Assembly: GCA_030531205.1 (NCBI GenBank)
Contig: JAUNOC010000008.1
Location: 36,941 to 80,900 of the forward strand
Length of the DNA: 43,960 nt
Source: Phascolarctobacterium sp.
GTDB taxonomy: Bacteria; Bacillota; Negativicutes; Acidaminococcales; Acidaminococcaceae
Direction of reading: 5' to 3'
The translations under genes were made by a program, and so were the position numbers. Shown in pieces: positions 15,585 to 23,186 of this stretch (its first letter is position 1; every line of letters begins with the position of its first letter). Under the pieces are notes generated by a model. It ran no database searches. It saw only the letters and a list, made by a program, of their open reading frames with translations, and had not been told where the DNA came from.

Positions 15585-15645
15585 TTTAATTTATGAGTTC
15601 TAACTTACAGCTTATAACTTCAACAAGTTAGTTAAAGGAGAGATA

Positions 15646-16302
15646 ATGCATACACATAAGGAAGAAGTAGTGCTTCATGTACATGCGAGCAATGATAATT
15701 TAGCGGAGCATGTGCAGGAAATTTTAAAAGAGCAGAACATTTATGCGGTGAATGTAATGGGGGCTCCAGGAGTAGGAAAAACCACTACCCTGGAAAATAT
15801 TATTAAGCATCTCAAAGGTGCCGTCTATGTTTTGGAAGGGGATATTGAAAGTGACATTGACACACAACGTTTGTGTAAGCAAAATATCGCTGCCAGGCAG
15901 ATAAATACTTTTGGAGCATGTCATTTGGACGCGCCTCTTATTCATAAGGCAGTGCATGATTGGCAGTTTGAAAAGGACGGATTTCTTTTTATAGAAAATG
16001 TAGGAAACTTGGTTTGCCCGGCGGAGTTTTCCATTGGAGAAAACATTAAAATGTTGATTGTGAGTGTTACAGATGGTAGTGATAAACCCTACAAATATCC
16101 TTTGGCTTTTGAAAAAGCGGGTATAATCATATTAAACAAGATTGATTTGTTACCCCATGTAGATTTTGATGAGAAATTTTTTATGGACGGCGTAAGGCAT
16201 TTGAATAAGGATGTTCCCGTGTTCAAAGTATGCGGTAAAACGGGAGAAGGTTTTCAGGCAGTAGCAGAGTTCTTGAAGAAAATCAAAAGTTGTAAGTTGT
16301 AA
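15646..16302 (+). CDS. hypB: HypB GTPase for hydrogenase nickel insertion
   Basis: The 218-residue GTPase has a P-loop GAPGVGKTT at 39-47, the switch/metal region GACHLDA with C92 and H93, and IENVGNLVCPAEF with C124, the set of residues that bind metal at the dimer interface. NKIDLL is the G4 motif. The N-terminus (MHTHKEEVVLHVH) has a few histidines but no long His-rich nickel-storage stretch. It hydrolyses GTP to drive nickel transfer with HypA. The start follows AAAGGAGAG after the repeat-containing gap. Confidence 0.96.
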   Translation: MHTHKEEVVLHVHASNDNLAEHVQEILKEQNIYAVNVMGAPGVGKTTTLENIIKHLKGAVYVLEGDIESDIDTQRLCKQNIAARQINTFGACHLDAPLIHKAVHDWQFEKDGFLFIENVGNLVCPAEFSIGENIKMLIVSVTDGSDKPYKYPLAFEKAGIIILNKIDLLPHVDFDEKFFMDGVRHLNKDVPVFKVCGKTGEGFQAVAEFLKKIKSCKL

Positions 16303-16374
16303 ATTAATGGAAGGTTTTTCTTTAATCTACAACCTTTAACTTTTCATCCCTAATTTGATTGCAGAAATAAAGAA

Positions 16375-18663
16375 ATGATAGAAGTTCTTAACCTAATCAT
16401 ATATGGCAGAGTTCAGGGTGTGGGGTTTCGTCCCAGTGTGTGCCGTTTGGCTCAAGAGTTGCATCTGACGGGATCAGTGCGTAATTTAGGCAACGGGGTA
16501 GAAATATTAGTCCGTGGTGAAGCAGAAAATTTGCAGACCTTTGTAGATGCACTTGAGCATTTGGAAAGGCCTGTTTTTGTTGAGAGGATAGATAAGCTTT
16601 CTTTTGATGAAAATAGAATTCCTCATGATTTTGGTAATGGTTTTCATGTGGAATCAAGCGATGTAAAAATTCAGGGACAGACCCTTGTGCCTGCGGATTT
16701 GGCAATTTGCCCTCAGTGTGTGGCAGAATTACAAGACATTAAAAATTATCGCTATCATTATCCTTACATAAGTTGTGCCAACTGCGGCCCCCGCTACAGC
16801 ATTATCCGTAAGTTACCCTACGACAGGGAAACTACCACTATGGATGAATTTCCTATGTGCGAGCATTGTAATGGGGAATACGAAGATATGAGTAACAGGC
16901 GGGGACGGGCGGAAACAATTTCCTGTAATGATTGTGGCCCTCGGTTGGCTGGCAATGTACGCGGTGCAAAGCAAATATTCAAGCAGGATGAAGCACTGCA
17001 AAGAGCAAAGGAACTTTTGCAGGAGGGAAAAATTATTATGGCAAAAGCCATAGGCGGGTTTAACCTCATTTGCCGGGCGGACTTGGAAAGTGGTGTGACA
17101 CGGTTACGTCAGTTAAAACATCGTCCTACGAAACCCTTTGCGGTAATGTTTGCTAATGTTGCAATAGCAAAAAAGTATTTACCACTTTCTGAAAAAGAAT
17201 GTGAATTGTTAAAAAATCAAATCCGCCCGATTGTTCTGGTTACAAAGCCAAAGGATGATTTTGGTCTTGCTAAAAATGTGGCATACGGTACTGCTTCTTT
17301 AGGTATTTTCTTGCCACCTTTTGGATTATATCAGTTGCTTGCAGAATATCCTTTAGTTGTTACCAGTGCCAATTATTCCGGTGCTCCCATTATTTTTGAT
17401 GATGGGGAGGCAGAAGAGTTTTATCAGCATAATAAGGACATTGCCGGTTTTTTTACTTATTCAAGGGAAATTTTACGGCCTGTGGATGACAGCGTTGTGC
17501 AGGTAGTGGCAGGCACAACTGCGGTGTTAAGGCGAACCCGTGGGTATATGCCGGAGCCCATAACAGTAAACTTAACATCTCAAGAAATTTTAGCAACTGG
17601 GGCACAGATGGAAACAAGTTTTTGCCTAACTCAGGATAATAAATATTATTTGGCCCAGGTGCCGGCGGAAGCAGCGGAGGAGTGGACGGCAAAACAATGG
17701 ACGGCATTAGAGCAGGACTGGGAAAACTTATTGAATATTCATCCCAAGGCAGTAGTTATGGATTTACATCCCAATTATGATTCCACGAACTGGGGTAAAA
17801 AACTGGCACAGCAACGGGGCATTCCTTGTTTGACGGTACAACACCATTTTGCCCATGCACTTTCTGTAATAGCAGAACATCATTTACAGAATGAGGTTTT
17901 AGCAGTAACCTTTGATGGTACGGGATTAGGCGATGACGGCACAATTTGGGGCGGTGAGTTTCTTTTAGTACAAGGAGCAAAGTTTAAGCGTTACGCTCAT
18001 TTGGAAGCAGTACCTTTTTTGAGTGATGATTCCTCTATGAAACAGGCATGGAAAAGTGAAATTTGTTATTTGTATAATGCGGGTGTTAAACCTCCTGTTG
18101 ATGATGCAAGAGCGGTGTTAATAGAAAAACTTTTAGATGAAAAGGTTAATGTAATTCCTAATTCCAGTATGGGACGGCTTTTTGATGGGGTGGCCTGTGC
18201 CTTGGGACTGGGTGAAGAAAATACTCATCAGGGATGTTGTGCCCAAAGGCTGGAAAGAGCGGCAACATTTGCTTTGCAAAAGGGGATTAAACCGGCAAGT
18301 TTGCATTTTGTTCATAATGCAGATGGCAGTATTTGGTCATCTAAAAATCTTTGGTCAGCAATTTTAAATTGTGATAAAAATAATTCTGAACAGGTGGCGG
18401 CTCTGGCTTTGGGTTTTCATTCAGCGGTGGTGGAAATGATTGTCCAAGTTTCAGAACAAGCTCGTTCTGAAAAACAAATTGAGCAGATTGTTCTTACTGG
18501 GGGCTGCTTTGTGAACAAAATTCTGGTGGGAAAAACTGTACAACAATTACGGGACAGAGAGTTTAAGGTATATATCAACAATCAAGTACCAACGGGTGAT
18601 GGGGGTTTGGCTTTAGGCCAGGCATATTATGCAGGACTTGCCCGTCAGGAAGGGGTTTGGTGA
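16375..18663 (+). CDS. hypF: HypF carbamoyltransferase
   Basis: This 762-residue multidomain enzyme makes the thiocarboxamide precursor of the CN ligands from carbamoyl phosphate. In order it shows an acylphosphatase domain (GRVQGVGFR, 11-19), two zinc-finger blocks (C112/C115 with C134/C137, and C162/C165 with C184/C187), a YrdC-like domain (about 200-370) and a Kae1-like domain with HHFAHALSV and DGTGLGDDGTIWGGEF. It is full length. The ATG at 16375 has a weak ribosome site, and 72 bp separate it from hypB; no better start is visible. One base separates its stop from the hypC start codon. Confidence 0.96.
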   Translation: MIEVLNLIIYGRVQGVGFRPSVCRLAQELHLTGSVRNLGNGVEILVRGEAENLQTFVDALEHLERPVFVERIDKLSFDENRIPHDFGNGFHVESSDVKIQGQTLVPADLAICPQCVAELQDIKNYRYHYPYISCANCGPRYSIIRKLPYDRETTTMDEFPMCEHCNGEYEDMSNRRGRAETISCNDCGPRLAGNVRGAKQIFKQDEALQRAKELLQEGKIIMAKAIGGFNLICRADLESGVTRLRQLKHRPTKPFAVMFANVAIAKKYLPLSEKECELLKNQIRPIVLVTKPKDDFGLAKNVAYGTASLGIFLPPFGLYQLLAEYPLVVTSANYSGAPIIFDDGEAEEFYQHNKDIAGFFTYSREILRPVDDSVVQVVAGTTAVLRRTRGYMPEPITVNLTSQEILATGAQMETSFCLTQDNKYYLAQVPAEAAEEWTAKQWTALEQDWENLLNIHPKAVVMDLHPNYDSTNWGKKLAQQRGIPCLTVQHHFAHALSVIAEHHLQNEVLAVTFDGTGLGDDGTIWGGEFLLVQGAKFKRYAHLEAVPFLSDDSSMKQAWKSEICYLYNAGVKPPVDDARAVLIEKLLDEKVNVIPNSSMGRLFDGVACALGLGEENTHQGCCAQRLERAATFALQKGIKPASLHFVHNADGSIWSSKNLWSAILNCDKNNSEQVAALALGFHSAVVEMIVQVSEQARSEKQIEQIVLTGGCFVNKILVGKTVQQLRDREFKVYINNQVPTGDGGLALGQAYYAGLARQEGVW

Positions 18664-18664
18664 A

Positions 18665-18889
18665 ATGTGTGTAGCATATCCGGGCAAGGTTTTGAGTATT
18701 ACGGCTCAACATGCCAAAGTGGATTTTACAGGAAACATTGTGGATGTAAATATTAGTATGGTACCAGTAACTGTTGGCGACTATGTATTAGTTCATGCCG
18801 GTATGGCTATTCAAAAAGTGGATAGGGATGAGGGTAAGGCCTGGCAAGACTTGTTCAAAGAAATTCAGGAGGAAGCAGGTAAGCAATGA
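18665..18889 (+). CDS. hypC: HypC/HybG hydrogenase maturation chaperone
   Basis: The 74-residue protein begins MCVAYPGKV, with the invariant Cys2 that contacts the Fe(CN)2CO unit and the large subunit. It shuttles that unit together with HypD. The start lies one base after the hypF stop; a longer in-frame start at 18629 inside hypF would bury the essential Cys2 and is rejected. Its stop overlaps hypD by ATGA. Confidence 0.95.
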   Translation: MCVAYPGKVLSITAQHAKVDFTGNIVDVNISMVPVTVGDYVLVHAGMAIQKVDRDEGKAWQDLFKEIQEEAGKQ

Positions 18890-19941
18890 GGACTGCTGAA
18901 AGAGATGTAATGGTACAATGGCTTCGCAATCAGCATCAGCCTATGCGGCTGATGGAGGTTTGCGGTACCCATACAGCGGCACTTTACACTACCGGGTTGA
19001 GAAATATTTTGCCAAAGGAAATAAAAATGTTGTCCGGCCCAGGCTGCCCTGTGTGTGTTACTCCTTCTGCTTACATTGATAAACTAATTGACTATGCTTT
19101 TCGTGAGGGGCATAAGGTTTTGACCTTTGGAGATATGTTGCAGGTACCTGGCGGTTCCGGTTCTTTGTCAGGAGCAAAAGCCGAAGGCGGCAATGTGAAT
19201 TTCTTTTACCGTCCTGAGGATGTTTTGCCGATGGCGGCAGCAGACCCTGATACTACCTTTGTTTTGGGTGCAGTAGGTTTTGAAACCACGGCTCCCGTGT
19301 GGGCAACTTTGATAAAACAGGTGGTTGCTCAAAAAATAAGAAATATAAAGTTTTTAACTGCCTTGAAAACTATGCCGAGGGCATTGGAAGTTCTTAGTAC
19401 CAAACAAAGTATTGATGGGTTTCTTTGCCCGGGCCATGTGGCGGTTATCACGGGGTGTGAATCCTTTAGGGAAATCAGTGAACATTATCATAAACCCATG
19501 GTGGTGGGCGGTTTTACTCAGGAACAACTTTTACAGGCCCTGTGCCGATTAGTTTTGGCAGTACAGAAAAAACAGAATGGTTTTTGGAATGAATATGCTT
19601 CCGTGGTGCAGGAAAATGGCAATTTGAAGGCACAGAAAATTATTCAGGATATTTTCACTACGGGGGATGCAACCTGGCGTGGTTTTGGCAAATTAGCAGG
19701 CAGCGGGTTATACTTACGAGACAAATATATGGAACTGGATGCAGGCAGTGCAGGACTGGATGAGGATAAAATACCGCCGGGCTGTGCCTGCGGAGAAGTG
19801 TTATTGGGGAATAAATTATCACAGGAATGTCCGTTGTTTGGAAAAACTTGTATCCCTGAGCATCCCGTAGGAGCGTGTATGGTTTCGGCTGAGGGCAGTT
19901 GTGCCATCAGTTTCCGTAATGGAGGCAGAAATGAAAATTGA
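18886..19941 (+). CDS. hypD: HypD Fe(CN)2CO assembly protein
   Basis: The 351-residue protein has the active-site cysteines in VCGTHTAAL and SGPGCPVCVTP, the GFETTAP motif, and the C-terminal iron-sulfur cysteines in PGCACGEVLLG, ECPLFGKTC and PVGACMVS. HypD holds a 4Fe-4S cluster and is the scaffold on which the Fe(CN)2CO group is assembled. It overlaps hypC (ATGA) and runs 11 bp into hypE, suggesting tight coupling of all three. Confidence 0.96.
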   Translation: MRTAERDVMVQWLRNQHQPMRLMEVCGTHTAALYTTGLRNILPKEIKMLSGPGCPVCVTPSAYIDKLIDYAFREGHKVLTFGDMLQVPGGSGSLSGAKAEGGNVNFFYRPEDVLPMAAADPDTTFVLGAVGFETTAPVWATLIKQVVAQKIRNIKFLTALKTMPRALEVLSTKQSIDGFLCPGHVAVITGCESFREISEHYHKPMVVGGFTQEQLLQALCRLVLAVQKKQNGFWNEYASVVQENGNLKAQKIIQDIFTTGDATWRGFGKLAGSGLYLRDKYMELDAGSAGLDEDKIPPGCACGEVLLGNKLSQECPLFGKTCIPEHPVGACMVSAEGSCAISFRNGGRNEN

Positions 19942-20914
19942 ATTAAAACATGGCGCCGGTGGCGTTGCCACATCAGAATTGATTAGTGATTTATTCAGCA
20001 AATATTTTAGCAACCCTATTTTGAACAAAATGGAAGATGGCGCAGTATTGCCAGCTTTGCAAGGGAATATAGTTTTTACTTCGGACAGTTTTGTTGTGGA
20101 ACCATTGTTTTTCCCTGGTGGGGATATTGGTCGTTTGGCTGTGTGCGGTACGGTGAATGATTTGGCGGCCATGGGGGCAAAACCATTCTATCTTACAGCA
20201 TCTTTTATTTTGGAAACGGGGTTGGATAGCAGCGATTTGGAAAAGATTATTCAGTCCATGACCAGTACTGCGATAGAAGCAGGAGTGAAGATTGTGGCAG
20301 GGGATACAAAGGTTGTACCCGGCAAGGGCGGACTTTTTATTAACACTGCCGGTATTGGTGAACGGAATGAAAAAATAAATATTTCTGCTCATAACTTGCA
20401 ATTTGGTGATAAAATAATCCTTACAGGAACCATGGGAGACCATCATGCAGTGATTATGACCAGCCGTTTAGGTATAGAAACCAAGGCGGTGAGTGATTGT
20501 GCGCCTCTTGCAAAAATTGTGGACAGGTTACTTGCAGAAAAAATTCAGGTGCATACTTTAAGGGATATTACCCGTGGAGGACTGGCTACAGTGGCAAATG
20601 AATTGGCGGCTGCCAGCAATGTGAGAATTAATTTGCAGGAAGAGCAAATCCCCGTAAGTGAGCCGGTTAAGGGCTTGGCTGGGATCCTGGGATTAGATAT
20701 TTTTACCATGGGTAACGAAGGAAAATTTTTTGTGGCTGTAGCATCACAGGATGCAGAGCGAGCCTTGGCAATTATCCGTAAAGAAAAATATGGCGAGAAT
20801 GCAGCCGTGGTTGGAGAAATTGTGGAAGGCAAGGGGGTTTATGTACAGAATAATTTAGGCAGTTCCCGTAAACTCAATTCCTTGCAGGGTGAAGGTCTGC
20901 CCCGCATTTGTTAA
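19931..20914 (+). CDS. hypE: HypE thiocyanate-forming dehydratase
   Basis: The 327-residue protein belongs to the PurM/AIR-synthase-like ATPase family. It has KHGAGGVATSEL at the N-terminus, ATP-site sequences such as GDTKVVPGKGGLF and ITRGGLATVANELAAAS, and the essential C-terminal cysteine in LPRIC. It dehydrates the carbamoylated cysteine to thiocyanate. The start at 19931 follows GGAGGCAG; an in-frame start at 19901 is deeper inside hypD and is less likely. It ends 35 bp before the SufC-like gene. Confidence 0.96.
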   Translation: MKIELKHGAGGVATSELISDLFSKYFSNPILNKMEDGAVLPALQGNIVFTSDSFVVEPLFFPGGDIGRLAVCGTVNDLAAMGAKPFYLTASFILETGLDSSDLEKIIQSMTSTAIEAGVKIVAGDTKVVPGKGGLFINTAGIGERNEKINISAHNLQFGDKIILTGTMGDHHAVIMTSRLGIETKAVSDCAPLAKIVDRLLAEKIQVHTLRDITRGGLATVANELAAASNVRINLQEEQIPVSEPVKGLAGILGLDIFTMGNEGKFFVAVASQDAERALAIIRKEKYGENAAVVGEIVEGKGVYVQNNLGSSRKLNSLQGEGLPRIC

Positions 20915-20949
20915 AACATAGATTCATTACAAACATAATGGAGGAAATT

Positions 20950-21705
20950 ATGCTGAAAATAGAAAATCTTACCGTTGCCATTGGTGATAAGCAGGTTTTG
21001 CGAAATATTAATTTAGAGATTGCACCCGGAGAAACCCACGTACTCTTTGGACCTAACGGCACAGGCAAATCCACATTGCTGGGAACTATCATGGGTTTTG
21101 AACGCTATAAAGTGGTGAGCGGCAAAATTTATTTTAAGGGTAAAAATATTACTGACTTGCCATGTTTTGAAAGAGCTAAATTAGGCATTGGAGTCATGAT
21201 TCAAAGACCGCCAACAATCCGTGGATTGAGTTTGAGAAAAATGGTGGAACTATGTGGGGCCAAGGCGGAACAAGTGGATAAATTGGCTAAAACCATGGAA
21301 ATGCAAAATTTCTTGGACCGCTCTGTGAACGAAGGATTTAGCGGTGGTGAATTGAAACGTGCAGAACTCTTGCAGTTAATGGCACAGAACCCGGAAATGC
21401 TTTTATTAGATGAGCCGGAAAGCGGTGTGGATATTGAAAACATTGCTTTAGTCGGACATGTGGCGAAACAGATTATTCAAGGGCAGGGGCACAGTGCTTT
21501 AATCATTACCCATTTAGGGCATATCCTTAACTATGTACCTGCTACCCATGCTCATATACTATACAATGGTGAAATTACCTGTCAGCAGGATGCGCCTATG
21601 GAAGTATTGAAATGTATTGAACAAAGTGGTTACAGTGCCTGCGTGGCGGGTAAATGTGTGGTTGATAAATGTGCAAGCTGTAATAACAAGTTATGCGGGA
21701 GGTAA
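20950..21705 (+). CDS. sufC: SufC-like Fe-S assembly ATPase (SMS/SmsC type)
   Basis: The 251-residue ABC ATPase has Walker A GPNGTGKST (34-42), the Q-loop MIQRPPTIRG, the signature FSGGELKRAEL (130-140) and Walker B LLLDEPESGVD. It powers cluster assembly on the partner SufB-like scaffold. With only a B and C subunit and no SufD, SufS or SufU, the pair matches the SUF-like minimal system (SMS). Unusually, the last 21 residues hold five cysteines (C231, C236, C241, C244, C249), where normal SufC proteins have none. The start at 20950 follows TGGAGGAAA; an in-frame start at 20908 inside hypE is rejected. Confidence 0.93.
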   Translation: MLKIENLTVAIGDKQVLRNINLEIAPGETHVLFGPNGTGKSTLLGTIMGFERYKVVSGKIYFKGKNITDLPCFERAKLGIGVMIQRPPTIRGLSLRKMVELCGAKAEQVDKLAKTMEMQNFLDRSVNEGFSGGELKRAELLQLMAQNPEMLLLDEPESGVDIENIALVGHVAKQIIQGQGHSALIITHLGHILNYVPATHAHILYNGEITCQQDAPMEVLKCIEQSGYSACVAGKCVVDKCASCNNKLCGR

Positions 21706-21707
21706 AA

Positions 21708-22805
21708 ATGGATAAAAAAATATTGGACCGCATTGCACAAGTCGGTTATGAAGAAAAAGAAAAACGTTCTGCCAGTTTTGTTCAAAGCAATGACGGAGTG
21801 GTGGAAAGCACAGTACAAAAAGAGCAGCCCCTGGTGCTGATGAGTACGGGAGCAGCGGCCAAAAAATATCCTGAATTAGTGAAGAAATATTGGTGGCAGG
21901 CGGTTAAACCGGATACGGATGAATTTACTCAGGCAACCGCCGGAGCGACAGAAGAACATGGTTATTTTGTCCACGTAAAAAAAGGCAAAAAAATAAATTT
22001 CCCTGTGCAGGCCTGTATTTTTTTGAGCCAGACGGGCAGCAGCCAAAAAGTTCATAATGTGGTTATTGTTGAAGATGGGGCGGAACTGAATGTGATTAGC
22101 GGTTGTGCCTCCGAAGGTGAGATTAAAGATGCAGAGCATTTAGGCATCAGTGAAATGTATATAGGAAAGAATGCCAAACTTAGTTTCACCATGATTCACG
22201 CCTGGACCAAGGGAGTTAAAGTACGTCCCCGTACTACAGTAATTGTGGATGAAGGGGGTACATATATTTCCAACTACATCAATATGGAAGGGGCGGAGGA
22301 TATTCAGATGAATCCTTTGACTCGGCTGGCAGGTGAAGGAGCAGTTTGCCGTTTGAATTCTGTTTTGGTTGTACCCAAAGGATGTAATATGGATGTGGGT
22401 GGAAAAGTGTTTTTGGAAGTGCCGGATACCAAGGCAGAAATTGTGGCACGGACTATTTGTTTAGGCGGTCAGGCAATTAACCGAGGAACATTGGTGGGTA
22501 AGGCCAAAGGCGTGAAGGCCCATTTGGAATGTCACGGACTGATGCTCAGTGAGGACGGATATATTAGTGCTATCCCCCAGTTGGATGCCATAACAAATGA
22601 TGCACAAATGAGTCATGAGGCGGCAGTAGGACGTATTGCCCCGGAAGAAATAGAATATTTAATGGCAAGGGGGCTGAATGAAGAAGAAGCAACCGCTACC
22701 ATAGTACGGGGATTTTTGAATGTGAATATTGAAGGATTGCCGGAACAATTGGCAGAAAAAATTAAGAATACTATAGACAAATTCTCTTACGAAAAAGCTT
22801 TGTAA
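21708..22805 (+). CDS. sufB: SufB/SufD-like Fe-S scaffold (SMS/SmsB type)
   Basis: The 365-residue protein has the SufBD beta-helix core: repeated strands with GISEMYIGKNAKLSFTMIHAW, KVRPRTTVIVDEGG and the C-terminal block KAHLECHGLMLSEDG followed by ISAIPQLDA, which holds conserved Cys/His residues. EEIEYLMARGLNEEEATA is the standard C-terminal helix pair. It starts 2 bp after the SufC-like gene behind GGGAGG. As the only B/D-type subunit it would act as a homodimer scaffold. Its position directly after hypE suggests it serves the cluster-rich hydrogenase. Confidence 0.9.
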   Translation: MDKKILDRIAQVGYEEKEKRSASFVQSNDGVVESTVQKEQPLVLMSTGAAAKKYPELVKKYWWQAVKPDTDEFTQATAGATEEHGYFVHVKKGKKINFPVQACIFLSQTGSSQKVHNVVIVEDGAELNVISGCASEGEIKDAEHLGISEMYIGKNAKLSFTMIHAWTKGVKVRPRTTVIVDEGGTYISNYINMEGAEDIQMNPLTRLAGEGAVCRLNSVLVVPKGCNMDVGGKVFLEVPDTKAEIVARTICLGGQAINRGTLVGKAKGVKAHLECHGLMLSEDGYISAIPQLDAITNDAQMSHEAAVGRIAPEEIEYLMARGLNEEEATATIVRGFLNVNIEGLPEQLAEKIKNTIDKFSYEKAL

Positions 22806-22812
22806 AAATTAC

Positions 22813-22841
22813 TTGCCAAAATTAATAGGAATGTATATAAT
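22813..22841 (+). promoter_or_regulatory. Promoter of the tRNA-Gln/tRNA-Glu unit
   Basis: TTGCCA (22813-22818) and TATAAT (22836-22841) with 17-bp spacing; the first tRNA begins 20 bp downstream. Confidence 0.8.
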
Positions 22842-22861
22842 ACTATGCGTTATATTTTCAC

Positions 22862-22935
22862 TCCCGAATAGTGTAATGGTAGCACAAGTGACTCTGGATC
22901 ATTTAGTCTAGGTTCGAGTCCTGGTTCGGGAGCCA
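22862..22935 (+). tRNA. tRNA-Gln (anticodon CTG)
   Basis: The cloverleaf folds with a U1-A72 acceptor end, typical of glutamine tRNAs. The D-loop is GTGTAATGGTAGCAC, the anticodon loop CTCTGGA (stem AGTGA/TCATT) and the T-loop GGTTCGAGTCC; the 3' CCA is encoded. Confidence 0.93.
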
Positions 22936-22938
22936 CAT

Positions 22939-23013
22939 GGCGCTATGGTCAAGCGGCTAAGACGCTGCCCTCTCAAGGCGGAATCAGGGGTTCGATTCCC
23001 CTTAGCGCTACCA
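22939..23013 (+). tRNA. tRNA-Glu (anticodon CTC)
   Basis: Acceptor GGCGCTA pairs with TAGCGCT (G1-U72). The anticodon loop is CTCTCAA with stem CTGCC/GGCGG, the T-arm is GGGGTTCGATTCCCC, and CCA is encoded. It lies 3 bp after tRNA-Gln, so the two are co-transcribed. Confidence 0.93.
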
Positions 23014-23020
23014 AATACAA

Positions 23021-23057
23021 AAAAATCCCTCACGGCAAAAACGTGAGGGATTTTTTA
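23021..23057 (+). terminator. Terminator of the tRNA unit
   Basis: AAAAATCCCTCAC pairs with GTGAGGGATTTTTT around an 8-9 base loop. Confidence 0.88.
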
Positions 23058-23174
23058 TTGATTACTATAGTATGATATTCAAAAACAAAATTAAAAATGT
23101 TGAAAAATCCATAGATAGAATTAAGGGTGAAGATTAATATCACAAAAAGGCATCAATGAGACAACTTTTTATGA

Positions 23175-23180
23175 TATAAT
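23175..23180 (+). promoter_or_regulatory. -10 box directly before the Y-family polymerase
   Basis: A perfect TATAAT ends 6 bp before the ATG at 23187, which puts the expected transcript start at or next to the start codon. No ribosome-binding sequence lies between. No good -35 is present, and no LexA-type inverted repeat was found. Confidence 0.5.
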
Positions 23181-23186
23181 TTTAAC

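Noticed and set aside
23101-23186. LexA-type SOS box upstream of the Y-family polymerase
   Set aside because: No GAAC-N4-GTTC-like or CTG-N10-CAG palindrome could be found in the region.
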